From the NCBI GenBank assembly GCA_903873475.1, contig CAIQON010000388.1, forward strand, positions 1 to 39,046: a stretch of DNA of 39,046 nt, given 5' to 3'. Below the pieces are notes generated by a model. It did not search any database. It was not told the DNA's origin and saw only the letters and a list, made by a program, of their open reading frames with translations. Shown piece by piece: positions 1 through 8,134 of this stretch. Each line of letters starts with the position of its first letter. Positions within the stretch are counted from its first letter, which is position 1. A program made the position numbers and the translations under genes. This stretch comes from an uncultured bacterium. GTDB taxonomy: Bacteria; Pseudomonadota; Gammaproteobacteria; Burkholderiales; CAIKXV01.

Positions 1-98
1 AGGCCGCGCACCTCCGCGCCAAGGGCTGGCGACAGCGGTCGCATGCTGAACCCGGGATAGGACTGCAGGACTTCTGTCGCAGGCGTGGCGGTATCCAT
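1..98 (-). CDS. TauD/TfdA-type dioxygenase, N-terminal fragment (runs off the left edge)
   Basis: Only the first 32 codons are inside the window. They start at the ATG at 98-96, which is preceded by GGAGA about six bases upstream, a good ribosome binding site. The fragment contains the stretch SMRPLSPALGAEVRG. That resembles the N-terminal strand of TauD/TfdA Fe(II)/2-oxoglutarate dioxygenases, in which a line like PLSPALGAEVRGVDL comes before the jelly-roll core. Family members hydroxylate small substrates such as taurine, alkylsulfonates or aryloxyacetates. None of the iron-binding HxD...H residues lie in the window, so neither substrate nor activity can be judged. The gene diverges from the DUF1800 gene. 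Confidence 0.6.
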   Translation of the reverse strand, partial: MDTATPATEVLQSYPGFSMRPLSPALGAEVRG

Positions 99-396
99 CG
101 CAGGTCTCCATCGGGCGGTTGATGTCGGCGAACAGGCCGGAATTTCATTGTAGCGGACCCGCCTCGCGCCGACACCTGAAACAACTGCTCACAAAATGGT
201 CCGGCCTGACAGGAGGAGAACAGGCGCTTGCGTGCGTAAACTCCTGTCTCGACAGCGCCGATCCGGGTTCAATGGCGAGCATGACCCGGGCGCGGCATGC
301 ACCACCCTTTCACCCGACCTGAAAATCCCTGCCGGAACGTCGTCGATGCCACCTGTCCAGACACAGCCGAATGGAACTGTCCGAAACCGGCACGGG
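99..396. other. Divergent intergenic region between the dioxygenase and DUF1800 genes
   Basis: This is about 300 bases with no gene I would support. It must hold the promoters of both flanking divergent genes, but I see no convincing -35/-10 pair. The plus-strand frame stays open from 196, so a longer DUF1800 product is formally possible. However, the extra residues are Arg-rich and precede a clear signal peptide. The one striking element is the inverted repeat at 208-248, listed separately. Confidence 0.5.
208..248 (+). promoter_or_regulatory. 8-bp inverted repeat masking an unused Shine-Dalgarno-like AGGAGG
   Basis: GACAGGAG at 208-215 and CTCCTGTC at 241-248 are perfect inverse complements separated by 25 bases. 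The left arm overlaps AGGAGG (211-216), the strongest Shine-Dalgarno-like sequence in the region. No start codon sits at normal spacing behind it; the nearest in-frame candidate is a GTG at 232. It could be an mRNA leader hairpin or an operator. The complementarity is seen; the function is a guess. Confidence 0.3.
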
Positions 397-1962
397 ATGC
401 GCCGGCCGGGCGCTGGCGGGACGGCAGCGCTGCTCGCTGCCCTGACCCTGCTGGCTGCCGTTGCCGCTCCCCTGCGGCCGGCATCCGCCGCTGCCGCGCC
501 GCAGCTTCCGGCACTGACCGAATCGCAGGCCGTCTGGCGCGCGGCCTCGCGCCTGGGCTACTGGCCTTCAGAGGAACGCGCGGCCGCGATCCGGGCGCAT
601 CCGGGTGGTGCGCGCGGCTGGGCACTGGACGAAGTCGATCGCGCGTTCGAAGCCAGTCGGCAGCCGGCGCGCGTGCCCGACCATCTGCCTGCCGTAACGG
701 CCCCGCTGCCCACCGTGTTCGCCGAGGCGCGGCGCGAGCGCGAGGCGCGCTTCAATGCCGCGCGCACCAGGGCTGCCGCTGCCGACGCTGCAACTGCCGC
801 GGCCGCGATGGCGCCACTGCCGGGCCAGCAACCGCAGCCGGAGCAGATGCAGCAAACGGCGGCCGCCCAGCCCTCCTCGGCGGTGAGCGCACGGCAGGCG
901 GCAACGTGGCGGCTGATCAGTTGCGCCGACCCGACCGCGGAGAACCCCCTGCTCTCGCGCATGACCGAATTCTGGTTCAACCACCTGAACGTGTTCGCCG
1001 GACGCCTGACCGTGCGCCCGTTCGCCGGGCACTACGCGGTGCACGCGATCAGGCCCAACGTGCTCGGCCGCTTCGAGGATCTCCTGCTGGCCAGCGCACG
1101 CCATCCGGCGATGCTGTTCTACCTCGACCAGAACCAGAACGTGGCCGACGGCACGCCCGGACCGCAGGGCCGGGTGCGCGGGATCAACGAGAACTTCGCG
1201 CGCGAATTGATGGAACTGCACACGCTGGGCATCGACGGCGGCTACACCCAGCAGGATGTGCGCGAGCTCGCCCGCGTGCTCACCGGATGGACCGTCGATC
1301 CCGACGGCCCGTCGGGCTTCCGCTTCGTCGAGCGCCTGCACGACAGCGGCGAAAAGGTCGTGCTCGGCCGGCGCTTCGGCGGCCCGGGTACGGCGCGCGG
1401 CGAGCGCGAGGGCATCGAGGCGATCGCCATGCTCGCCGCCCGTCCGGCCACCGCTCGCCGCCTCTCGCTGCGGCTGGCACAGTTCTTCGTCGCGGACGAG
1501 CCGCCACGTGCCCTGGTCGATCGGCTGGCTGCGGAGTTCCTGGCCGGCAACGGTGACCTGCGCAGGGTGATGCGCATGCTCGTCGCATCCCCCGAGTTCT
1601 GGGACCCGGCCAACGAGCTGTTCAAGACACCCTACGACTTCGCCTGCTCGGCACTAGGCGTGTCGGCCCGTGCAGCAGCACCGCCCCCGGTGAACCTGAC
1701 CCTCGGTTTCCTCGCCAGCGCGGGCCAGCCGGTGAACGGATGGCAGACCCCGGATGGCTACCGTACCGATGCCGCGACCTGGCTGACGCCGGAATCGCTG
1801 ACCCGACGGGCCGACCTCGCCGCCGCACTGGCGCGCGGGCTGGGCGAGCCGGAACACCTGCTCGCCTTCTACGGCGAGGCTGCTCGCGAACGCATACGTC
1901 GCGTCGCGTCCGGCTCGCGCGCCGCGCTGGCACTGGCGGCCCCCGACTTCATGCGCAAGTGA
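397..1962 (+). CDS. DUF1800 family exported protein
   Basis: The product is about 521 residues if translation begins at the ATG at 397. I chose this start because it opens directly into a normal signal peptide (Arg-Arg n-region, Ala/Leu-rich core, Ala-x-Ala-like exit near residue 33). An in-frame ATG at 346 is also possible. The middle holds the DUF1800 (PF08811) hallmark NENFARELMELHTLGIDG, followed by GYTQQDVRELARVLTGW. DUF1800 proteins are secreted or periplasmic and are nearly always encoded next to a DUF1501 protein, as here, where the next gene starts 50 bases downstream. Their biochemical role is not established. An Ala-rich spacer of about 60 residues, low in complexity, separates the N-terminal helical part from the core. 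Confidence 0.9.
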   Translation: MRRPGAGGTAALLAALTLLAAVAAPLRPASAAAAPQLPALTESQAVWRAASRLGYWPSEERAAAIRAHPGGARGWALDEVDRAFEASRQPARVPDHLPAVTAPLPTVFAEARREREARFNAARTRAAAADAATAAAAMAPLPGQQPQPEQMQQTAAAQPSSAVSARQAATWRLISCADPTAENPLLSRMTEFWFNHLNVFAGRLTVRPFAGHYAVHAIRPNVLGRFEDLLLASARHPAMLFYLDQNQNVADGTPGPQGRVRGINENFARELMELHTLGIDGGYTQQDVRELARVLTGWTVDPDGPSGFRFVERLHDSGEKVVLGRRFGGPGTARGEREGIEAIAMLAARPATARRLSLRLAQFFVADEPPRALVDRLAAEFLAGNGDLRRVMRMLVASPEFWDPANELFKTPYDFACSALGVSARAAAPPPVNLTLGFLASAGQPVNGWQTPDGYRTDAATWLTPESLTRRADLAAALARGLGEPEHLLAFYGEAARERIRRVASGSRAALALAAPDFMRK

Positions 1963-2012
1963 ACGGCACCCTGCCAGCCCGCGCAGCCGCAGCGACCGAC
2001 GAGGAGCAATCG

Positions 2013-3263
2013 ATGCAGCCCGACCCGATCACCCGCCGCCGACTGCTCGGCGCCCTGCTGGCCACCGGCCCGCTGGCGGCCGGCGCGCTCGCCTCGCCAC
2101 GCAGCTTCGCCCAGGCGGCACCGGCGCTCGACCGTGGCCGGCTGGTGGTGGTGTTCCTGCGCGGTGCCTACGATGGCCTGTCGGCGCTGGTGCCGTGGTC
2201 GGACCCGGATTACTTCCGGCTGCGCCCGACCATCGCCGTCGCCGCGCCTGACGGCACGGCATCGACCTCGATAGAGCTCGACGCGCGCTTCGCGCTGCAT
2301 CCGGCGCTGGCGCCGCTGCTGCCGATGTGGCGCGAGGGCTCGCTGGCGGTGATACCGGCCGCCGGGTCGCCGAACCGCAGCCGTTCGCACTTCGAAGCCC
2401 AGCATCACTGGGAGACCGGCCTGCCCGACCAGTCGACGGGCGCGCCCGGCTGGCTCAACCGGCTCGCCGCGATGGACGACACCCGTTTGCGGCCGGTGCC
2501 GCTGATCGGCGTCGGCGAGGCCAACCCGCACATCCTGTCCGGACCGGTCCGCGCCCGGCTGATCCCGCGTGGCGAGGCGGCCGGGCGTGCCGGGGTCATC
2601 GGCAACGATGCGGCGCGCGATGCGCTGCTCGAGCTCTATTCGGGCGACGATCGCCTGTCGCGCGCCTTCCGCGAAGGTGTCGAGAGCCGGCTGATGACCT
2701 CGAAGGAACTGGCGGCCGAGATGATGGCGGCGGACAACGGCGCCGGCAATCCGGCAGGCCTCGTACGCGAGGCCAGGCAGCTGGCAGCACTGATGCGCGC
2801 CGATCCCGCCCTGCGCATCGGCTTCCTTTCCGCGGGAGGCTGGGACACCCATGCCAACCAGGGCGCGGCCACTGGCCTGCTGGCCAGCCGCTTCGCCAAC
2901 CTCGCCCGCGGACTGGTACAGCTGCACGGCGACTTCGACCGCCCGGGCGACCTGGTGCTGGTGTTGAGCGAATTCGGCCGTACCAGTGCCGAGAACGGTG
3001 CACGCGGCACCGACCACGGACGCGGCAATGCACTGTGGCTGATCGGTCGGCAGGTGGCAGGTGGCCAGGTACACGGCCGCTGGGAAGGGCTCGCGCGGGG
3101 CAACCTGAATGAGGGCCGCGACCTGCCGGTGCTGCACGACTTCCGTGCGGTCATCGCGCAGCCGCTGGCACGCATCTTCGGGCTGCCGGAGCGCCGGATC
3201 GCCGACCTGTTCCCGGGTGCGACCTGGGACCGATCGCTGGACGGGCTGGTGCGCCGCGCCTGA
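2013..3263 (+). CDS. DUF1501 family Tat-exported protein
   Basis: The product is 416 residues, starting at an ATG with GAGGAG seven bases upstream. The N-terminus carries a twin-arginine signal (TRRRLLGALLATG, then a hydrophobic stretch and SFAQA), so export of a folded protein is expected. The core matches DUF1501 (PF07394): LVVVFLRGAYDGLSALVP near the start, GGWDTHANQG in the middle, and LVLVLSEFGRT followed by GTDHGRGNALWLIG. This family is related to the alkaline-phosphatase/sulfatase superfold, and the conserved Asp/His residues (WDTH, TDHG) may bind metal. It is paired with DUF1800 in many proteobacteria. No specific substrate is known to me. The 50-base spacing to the upstream gene suggests an operon. 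Confidence 0.9.
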   Translation: MQPDPITRRRLLGALLATGPLAAGALASPRSFAQAAPALDRGRLVVVFLRGAYDGLSALVPWSDPDYFRLRPTIAVAAPDGTASTSIELDARFALHPALAPLLPMWREGSLAVIPAAGSPNRSRSHFEAQHHWETGLPDQSTGAPGWLNRLAAMDDTRLRPVPLIGVGEANPHILSGPVRARLIPRGEAAGRAGVIGNDAARDALLELYSGDDRLSRAFREGVESRLMTSKELAAEMMAADNGAGNPAGLVREARQLAALMRADPALRIGFLSAGGWDTHANQGAATGLLASRFANLARGLVQLHGDFDRPGDLVLVLSEFGRTSAENGARGTDHGRGNALWLIGRQVAGGQVHGRWEGLARGNLNEGRDLPVLHDFRAVIAQPLARIFGLPERRIADLFPGATWDRSLDGLVRRA

Positions 3264-3280
3264 GCGTTGCCGAGCGTTCC

Positions 3281-3294
3281 CGACCGCGAGGTCG
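3281..3294. terminator. Short hairpin between convergent genes
   Basis: CGACC, loop GCGA, GGTCG forms a perfect 5-bp stem between the DUF1501 stop at 3263 and the stop of the convergent thiamine-diphosphate enzyme at 3301. The plus-strand loop is a GNRA-type tetraloop. There is no T-tract, so an intrinsic terminator is only possible, not shown. Confidence 0.3.
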
Positions 3295-3300
3295 CCGCCC

Positions 3301-4944
3301 CTAGCCGCGCGAGAACACCGGTGCCGGGAGGCGCTCGATCATCACGTTCACACAGGCCGCGCGCCCCGATGCCACCGCCCGCTCGAGCGCGCCCGGAAGA
3401 TCCGCACCCGAGGTGACGTGTTCGCCATGGCCGCCGAACGCGGCCGCAACCTGGTCATAGCGTGTCGGCAGCAGTTCGCATCCGACCGCACGCTCGCGCC
3501 CGTACTCGCGCAGCTGGATCTGGTGCTCGGCGTTCCAGCACTGGTCGTTGCCGACCACCGAGACGAACGGGGCCTGCTCGCGCACGGCGGTGTCGAACTC
3601 CGCTGGATGGAAGCCGAAGGTGCCGTCGCCGAGCACCGCGACGACCGGCGCTTCGGGCAACGCGAGCCGGGCCGCCAGCGCGAACGGCAGCGAAGAGCCG
3701 ATGGAACCGGCGACGCCATTGATCACCCGGTTGGGTGCCTTCAGGCAGGCCTGCGCCCACTGGCCGATCTCGCCGCCGTCGGCGACCAGCACCGCGTCGG
3801 GATGGCTGTCGAGCAGCGGCTGGATCGAGCGGCACATCTCGACCGGATGCAGCATGCCCGGTGAACCGGCGACGATCGTCGGCCATGAAGTCGGGCGGTA
3901 CTCGATGGCTGTACGCACGTCCGCGCGCCAGCCGCCTTCGACGGCACCGGCAGCGCCTGCCGCATGCGCCAGCTCGGCGAGCGCCGATGCGGCGTCGGCC
4001 ACCGCCGACATCATCACGCGCGGGGCGCCCAGCGCACGCTGCGCGCGTTCGATCATCGCCGGCTCGGGGTCGATCACGATCACCTGCGCACCCTTCGGGA
4101 TCGCGGCACCGAGCCTGAGCGTGAAATCGACCGGCTTGCCGACCAGCACGACGAGATCGGCGGTGGCCAGCATTTCGGAGAAGGCGCCCAGGCAGGGATC
4201 GTTGATGCCGCGCGGGCTTTCCATCCCGACCACTGGTATGCCGCAGGCCTGCTCCAGTGCGGCCGCGCGTGCACGGCCGGGCCGGGTCATCGACGACGGA
4301 CCGCTGATCACCAGCGGACGCAGCGCGGCGCGCAGTGCGGCGACGACCTGTCCTGCGGCGAGCGCGGACAGCGGCAAGGTGGACGCAGCGAAGGCGGCCG
4401 CCTCGGGCAAGGCCGATGCCGGATCCGCGCAATGGTTCTCGAGCACGTCGGAAGGCAGGGACAGGTACACCGGGCCGGGACGGCCGCTGCGCGCGATGGC
4501 CACGGCCTGCGCGAACTCGCGTGCCACTGCCTGCGGCGAACTGGCGCAGGTCGAGCGTTTCACCAGCGGCGCAGCGATAGCGACCTGGTCCATTTCCTGG
4601 AACGCGCCGCGCCCGACCTGGCCCAAGGGGGCCTGGCCGGACAGCAGCACCATCGGCGATTCGGACGCGCCGGCGGTGTACAGCGCCGACACGCCGTTTG
4701 CATGTCCGGGCCCGCCGGTCAACAAGGCTACGCCGACTTCACCGGTGAGCCGGGCCCAGGCATCGGCCATGTGCACCGCGGCGCCTTCATGGCGCACGTG
4801 CACGATCGGGATGCGCACATCGAGCAGCGCATCGTAGAGCGGCATGATGTGGTTGCCGGACAGCGAAAACACGCGGCGCACCCCGGCGCGAGCGAGGCTG
4901 GCTGCGAGCATGTCTGCGCCCCGGGAACCCCTGGCCTGTGCCAT
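3301..4944 (-). CDS. Thiamine-diphosphate-dependent enzyme, acetolactate synthase-like
   Basis: The product is 547 residues. The ATG at 4944 was chosen because AGGAG lies eight bases upstream and the sequence from there begins the TPP_enzyme_N domain. The cofactor-activating glutamate is in HVRHEGAAVHMADAW (Glu53). The C-terminal cofactor-binding motif is LGDGTFGFHPAEF (Asp440), followed by an Asn in GNDQCWN, which fits the GDG-x(25-30)-N pattern. A central TPP_enzyme_M domain lies between. This is the three-domain layout of acetolactate synthase, oxalyl-CoA decarboxylase and benzoylformate decarboxylase. The exact reaction cannot be read from sequence; true biosynthetic IlvB is less likely because no small subunit gene (ilvN) is adjacent. 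The gene follows the helical-repeat gene after 88 bases on the same strand. Confidence 0.85.
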   Translation of the reverse strand: MAQARGSRGADMLAASLARAGVRRVFSLSGNHIMPLYDALLDVRIPIVHVRHEGAAVHMADAWARLTGEVGVALLTGGPGHANGVSALYTAGASESPMVLLSGQAPLGQVGRGAFQEMDQVAIAAPLVKRSTCASSPQAVAREFAQAVAIARSGRPGPVYLSLPSDVLENHCADPASALPEAAAFAASTLPLSALAAGQVVAALRAALRPLVISGPSSMTRPGRARAAALEQACGIPVVGMESPRGINDPCLGAFSEMLATADLVVLVGKPVDFTLRLGAAIPKGAQVIVIDPEPAMIERAQRALGAPRVMMSAVADAASALAELAHAAGAAGAVEGGWRADVRTAIEYRPTSWPTIVAGSPGMLHPVEMCRSIQPLLDSHPDAVLVADGGEIGQWAQACLKAPNRVINGVAGSIGSSLPFALAARLALPEAPVVAVLGDGTFGFHPAEFDTAVREQAPFVSVVGNDQCWNAEHQIQLREYGRERAVGCELLPTRYDQVAAAFGGHGEHVTSGADLPGALERAVASGRAACVNVMIERLPAPVFSRG

Positions 4945-5032
4945 CGATCTGCTCCTGTTCGGTTGCCCGCATCCTAGTGGCGCAGGCTTGTGCGGGTCAA
5001 CCATATGAGTTGGATGATTGAGCCTGTGAGGT

Positions 5033-6670
5033 TCAGGGCCGTCTTGCCGGCACCGGGCCCGCGGCCTCGCGGATGCGGGCAGCCGCGACCGCCTCACCCG
5101 CATCCGCGAGCAGGTCGGCCAGCGCATGGGCACGCGGCAGCAGGTCGGGCCGATTCAACGCGGCCCACGGCAGGCCACCCGGCACCGCGTCGATCCGACC
5201 GGCCATCGCCTGCAGTTCCGCACCCGCCATCAGCCAGGCAGCCGCATCCTCGCCCGGGCGGGGCGCCAGGCCGCGCCGCAGTTCGGCTGCCGGCACCCAC
5301 ATCCGGCGCGCGGCAGCCGTATCGCCGAGCAGGCGCCGGAGATCGGCGGTCTGCGGCGCAGACCCGGCCACATCCCGGTCCAGGAACAGGCGCACGGCCG
5401 CGCGGCCGAGTCCTTCCTCGCGCAGCAGGCTGGCCAACTGCAGCCCAGCGGTAGCACGCACCGCCGGATCCGACGCCTTGACGGACAGGAACGCGAACAG
5501 CGTGCGGGCAGCGACCGGATCGCGGGCTGCCAGGCGGGCTGCGGCGTCCGACCAGCCAAAGACGTCGCCGTCGAGCAGCTGTTCGCGATTGGCCAGGACG
5601 GGCGCAGCGGCCAGGTAGTCACGCCACAATGCACGTGCCTCGATCACGGCAACATCGCCCGGAGGATCGGCATCGAGCAGGCGTTCCGATGCCTGTACCA
5701 CCAGCAGGGTGTCGCCGATCGCGCGCGCAGCGGTGAACAGCGCCTGCCAGTCGCGCATGTTGTCGGCAGCGGTGGTGGCGGTCGTCGCGGCCGAGCCCGT
5801 CTCTGCCTGCATCTCAGCCTGCATCTCAGGCCGTATCTCAGCCCGTATCGCAGCCCTTACCGCAGCCCTTATCGCAGCCCGCACCTGCGCAGCCGCGATC
5901 GACGCTGGCACCAGGCCGAGCTGCACCTGTGCGGCGATACGCACCGGATGGGTCTCCGGCAACGAAGGAAGCAGTGGCACGGCATCGGCCGGCACCCCGT
6001 GCGCGGCGATCGACGCGACGAAACGCGCACTGGCCGCGATGCCGGGCGCAGGCATGTCCTGCCGGAAACGCAGGATCGACCGATGACCCGCCTCGACGTC
6101 GCCCCCGGCGAACAGGCTTTCGATCACCACCAGACGGGCGCGACGCAGTTCATCGGCGCCGGGCGCGGGCGACCAGATCACCCGCGCAGCGAGCGCGCGG
6201 GCCAACGCCGTTGTCGATGCCAGTTCGGCCGGACGGGCCGACGGCGCCCTGTCGACGGTGGGGCCGACCAACCGCAACGCGGCTTCGGCTCCGGCCAGCC
6301 AGACGGCGCGCAGGTAGGGTCCCGGCAGCTGTGAGGAAGCCGGCAGTGCCTCCGCGCGCGCGGCGACCCGGTGCCACAGGCCGAGTTCGGTGAGCGCGGT
6401 CAGCCGCAGCGTTTCCCACTCGGCCCAGCGTACACCCGGCGCCTGTGACCGCTCGATACGCAACAGCGCGAGTGCCGGCGCCCCCGCTGCCAGCAGGCGA
6501 CGCACGGCGGCCAGCGCCTCGGGCCCGTCCAGGGCAGGATGCACCACCGCCGACGGGACCTGCGGCGGCGCCGCCGCAGGCACGGCAGCCGGCCGGGCAG
6601 CCCATGGCATACCGGCCACGACTGCCATCAGCAGCGCGGCCACCAGAGGCAACCCGACACGGGCGAGCAT
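5033..6670 (-). CDS. Unrecognised exported helical-repeat protein
   Basis: I do not recognise this protein. The chosen ATG at 6670 gives 545 residues and opens straight into a signal peptide or anchor (MLARVGLPLVAALLMAVVAG). A GTG 27 bases upstream is an alternative start without a better ribosome site. The rest is Ala/Leu/Arg-rich and almost wholly helical. Pairs of helices of about 35 residues recall TPR/Sel1-type solenoids, and stretches such as LLREEGLGRAAVRLFLDRD are typical. No enzyme motif is visible. Near the middle, residues encoded by 5801-5884 are a run of four-residue repeats (AAIR, AEIR, AEMQ). The gene begins 40 bases after the rplS stop and may be co-transcribed with that operon. 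Confidence 0.65.
   Translation of the reverse strand: MLARVGLPLVAALLMAVVAGMPWAARPAAVPAAAPPQVPSAVVHPALDGPEALAAVRRLLAAGAPALALLRIERSQAPGVRWAEWETLRLTALTELGLWHRVAARAEALPASSQLPGPYLRAVWLAGAEAALRLVGPTVDRAPSARPAELASTTALARALAARVIWSPAPGADELRRARLVVIESLFAGGDVEAGHRSILRFRQDMPAPGIAASARFVASIAAHGVPADAVPLLPSLPETHPVRIAAQVQLGLVPASIAAAQVRAAIRAAVRAAIRAEIRPEMQAEMQAETGSAATTATTAADNMRDWQALFTAARAIGDTLLVVQASERLLDADPPGDVAVIEARALWRDYLAAAPVLANREQLLDGDVFGWSDAAARLAARDPVAARTLFAFLSVKASDPAVRATAGLQLASLLREEGLGRAAVRLFLDRDVAGSAPQTADLRRLLGDTAAARRMWVPAAELRRGLAPRPGEDAAAWLMAGAELQAMAGRIDAVPGGLPWAALNRPDLLPRAHALADLLADAGEAVAAARIREAAGPVPARRP
5801..5884 (-). repeat. Seven tandem 12-bp coding units (minisatellite)
   Basis: Seven consecutive 12-base units fill 5801-5884 exactly. 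On the plus strand they are variants of CTCAGCCCGTAT: CTCTGCCTGCAT, CTCAGCCTGCAT, CTCAGGCCGTAT, CTCAGCCCGTAT, CGCAGCCCTTAC, CGCAGCCCTTAT and CGCAGCCCGCAC. Read on the minus strand they encode tetrapeptides of the type (A/T)(E/A)(I/M/V)(R/Q), predicted to be a charged helix. Because 12 is a multiple of 3, copy-number change would keep the frame. Confidence 0.85.
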
Positions 6671-6710
6671 CGGCACGCAATACGGACGTGCCGTCACTCG
6701 CCCGCCGGAA

Positions 6711-7136
6711 TCAGGCGCTCTCGCCGCCTTCGGCCGGTGCAACAGGTGCAGCCGGCGGTGCCACGGCAACCTTCGGCACGCGGGCGACCAGCTTCTCGCG
6801 GATACGCGCCGACTTGCCGGAACGATCGCGCAGGTAGTAGAGCTTGGCGCGGCGCACATCGCCCCGGCGCTTCACCTCGATGTTGGCGATGATCGGCGAG
6901 TAGGTCTGGAACGTGCGCTCCACGCCTTCGCCGGACGACACCTTGCGCACGATGAACGACGAGTTCAGCCCGCGGTTGCGCTTGGCGATCACCACGCCCT
7001 CGTATGCCTGGACGCGCTTGCGCTCACCCTCGACCACGTTGACGCTGACGACCACGGTGTCGCCCGGGGCGAAGGCCGGGATGTTCTTGCCCAGGCGGGC
7101 AATTTCTTCCTGTTCGAGCTGCTGGATCAGATCCAT
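6711..7136 (-). CDS. rplS: 50S ribosomal protein L19
   Basis: The product is 141 residues. The N-terminal two-thirds matches L19 throughout: [57 protein letters not shown] and [21 protein letters not shown]19 sits at the interface of the 30S and 50S subunits. Bacterial L19 is usually about 115-130 residues; the surplus is a C-terminal tail rich in Pro and Ala ([15 protein letters not shown]). The start is fixed by CAGGAGA eight bases upstream of ATG 7136. It is the last gene of rpsP-rimM-trmD-rplS, set apart from trmD by 205 bases that may carry separate control. Confidence 0.97.
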   Translation of the reverse strand: MDLIQQLEQEEIARLGKNIPAFAPGDTVVVSVNVVEGERKRVQAYEGVVIAKRNRGLNSSFIVRKVSSGEGVERTFQTYSPIIANIEVKRRGDVRRAKLYYLRDRSGKSARIREKLVARVPKVAVAPPAAPVAPAEGGESA

Positions 7137-7142
7137 TGTTTT

Positions 7143-7183
7143 TCTCCTGGCGGCAGGCAGAGGTTAGGGCATCAGGAGATGCC
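7143..7183 (-). promoter_or_regulatory. rplS leader hairpin with anti-Shine-Dalgarno potential
   Basis: In the rplS mRNA (minus strand), GGCATC-TCCT-GATGCC forms a perfect 6-bp, 4-base-loop hairpin at 7183-7168. Its loop and flank contain UCUCCUG (7179-7173), the exact complement over seven bases of CAGGAGA (7149-7143), the rplS ribosome binding site 23 bases further on. The RNA could therefore either form the local hairpin and leave the site open, or pair the two segments and hide it. The base complementarity is read directly; regulation is inference. Confidence 0.4.
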
Positions 7184-7278
7184 AACATGCACGGCCGGTT
7201 GATGGAACATTGCTTCGGGTACTGCGCTGCGATACTGACTGCGTTGATGCGGTTGCCTGTCATGCATTGCGTACTTCT

Positions 7279-7327
7279 CGTTGCTCGTTGCGCCTTGCCT
7301 GTTGCCTGTTGCTGGCTGCTGGTTGCC
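7279..7327. repeat. Seven tandem heptamers, consensus NGTTGCN
   Basis: The spacer between trmD and rplS contains CGTTGCT, CGTTGCG, CCTTGCC, TGTTGCC, TGTTGCT, GGCTGCT and GGTTGCC back to back (7279-7327, plus strand). The central TTGC core is kept in six of the seven units. It ends about 15 bases before the trmD stop codon. It is non-coding on the strand that is transcribed. The length of seven bases is not a codon multiple, and the array is degenerate rather than freshly expanded. Confidence 0.75.
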
Positions 7328-7341
7328 CGTCGGGTCGACGG

Positions 7342-8130
7342 CTAGCTCGTGCGTTCGCGCACAAGCTTCGCCTCGGCACCGGCATGCTCGCGCCGGTATT
7401 CGTCGAGCAGGCGCGTTTCGCTCTCGCTGAGGCTGCGCCGCTCGATCAGGTCGGGGCGCCGCTGCCAGGTGCGGCCGAGCGACTGCTTGAGGCGCCAGCG
7501 CGAAATCGCGGCGTGGTCGCCCGAGAGCAGCACGGCCGGTACCGGCAAGCCTTCATGCAGTTCGGGACGAGTGTAGTGCGGGCAGTCGAGCAGCCCGTCG
7601 ACGAACGACTCCTGGCGCGCCGACTCGGCGTCGCCCAGGCTGCCGGGCAGTTGCCGGATGACCCCGTCCATCAGCATCATCATCGGCAGTTCCCCGCCGG
7701 AGACGACGAAATCGCCGATCGATATCTCATCGTCGACCATGCGTTCGATGACCCGCTCGTCGACCCCTTCGTAGCGCCCGCCGAACAGTACCAGCCCGGC
7801 CTCACCGGACAACTCCATCACCTTGCGATGGGTCAGCGGCGTACCCTGGGGCGTCAGGTGGATCACGCGCGAGCGCCGCACGCCGGTGCTGCGCTGACGG
7901 TCGCGCGCGGCACCGAGGGCGGCTTCGAGCGGAGCGGCCATCATCACCATGCCCGGGCCGCCGCCGTAGGGCCGGTCGTCTATCGTCCGGTAGTTGTCAT
8001 GCGCGAAGTCGCGCGGATTCCAGCAGATCAACTGGTAGCGGCGCTCCTCGCGCGCACGCCGGGTGATGCCCGATTCCGTCAGGGCATCGAACATGTCCGG
8101 GAACAGCGTGATCGCATCGAGTTGCAGCAT
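7342..8130 (-). CDS. trmD: tRNA (guanine-N1)-methyltransferase
   Basis: The product is 262 residues. TrmD methylates G37 of tRNAs with GG at positions 36-37, using S-adenosylmethionine, and so prevents +1 frameshifting. The SPOUT-family knot region is complete: [14 protein letters not shown] at the start, [29 protein letters not shown], and [15 protein letters not shown] with [10 protein letters not shown]. The C-terminal domain carries [13 protein letters not shown]. Length is normal for the family. It starts four bases after the rimM stop with a weak ribosome site, which fits the low, coupled translation known for this gene in Escherichia coli. Confidence 0.97.
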   Translation of the reverse strand: MLQLDAITLFPDMFDALTESGITRRAREERRYQLICWNPRDFAHDNYRTIDDRPYGGGPGMVMMAAPLEAALGAARDRQRSTGVRRSRVIHLTPQGTPLTHRKVMELSGEAGLVLFGGRYEGVDERVIERMVDDEISIGDFVVSGGELPMMMLMDGVIRQLPGSLGDAESARQESFVDGLLDCPHYTRPELHEGLPVPAVLLSGDHAAISRWRLKQSLGRTWQRRPDLIERRSLSESETRLLDEYRREHAGAEAKLVRERTS

Positions 8131-8134
8131 CGGA

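Noticed and set aside
3301-4944. Calling the thiamine-diphosphate enzyme IlvB or oxalyl-CoA decarboxylase
   Set aside because: Only the general three-domain pattern is visible. No small subunit, frc or other pathway gene is near to fix the substrate.
7279-7327. Heptamer array considered as a CRISPR-like repeat
   Set aside because: Units are contiguous without spacers and only seven bases long; it is a simple tandem repeat.
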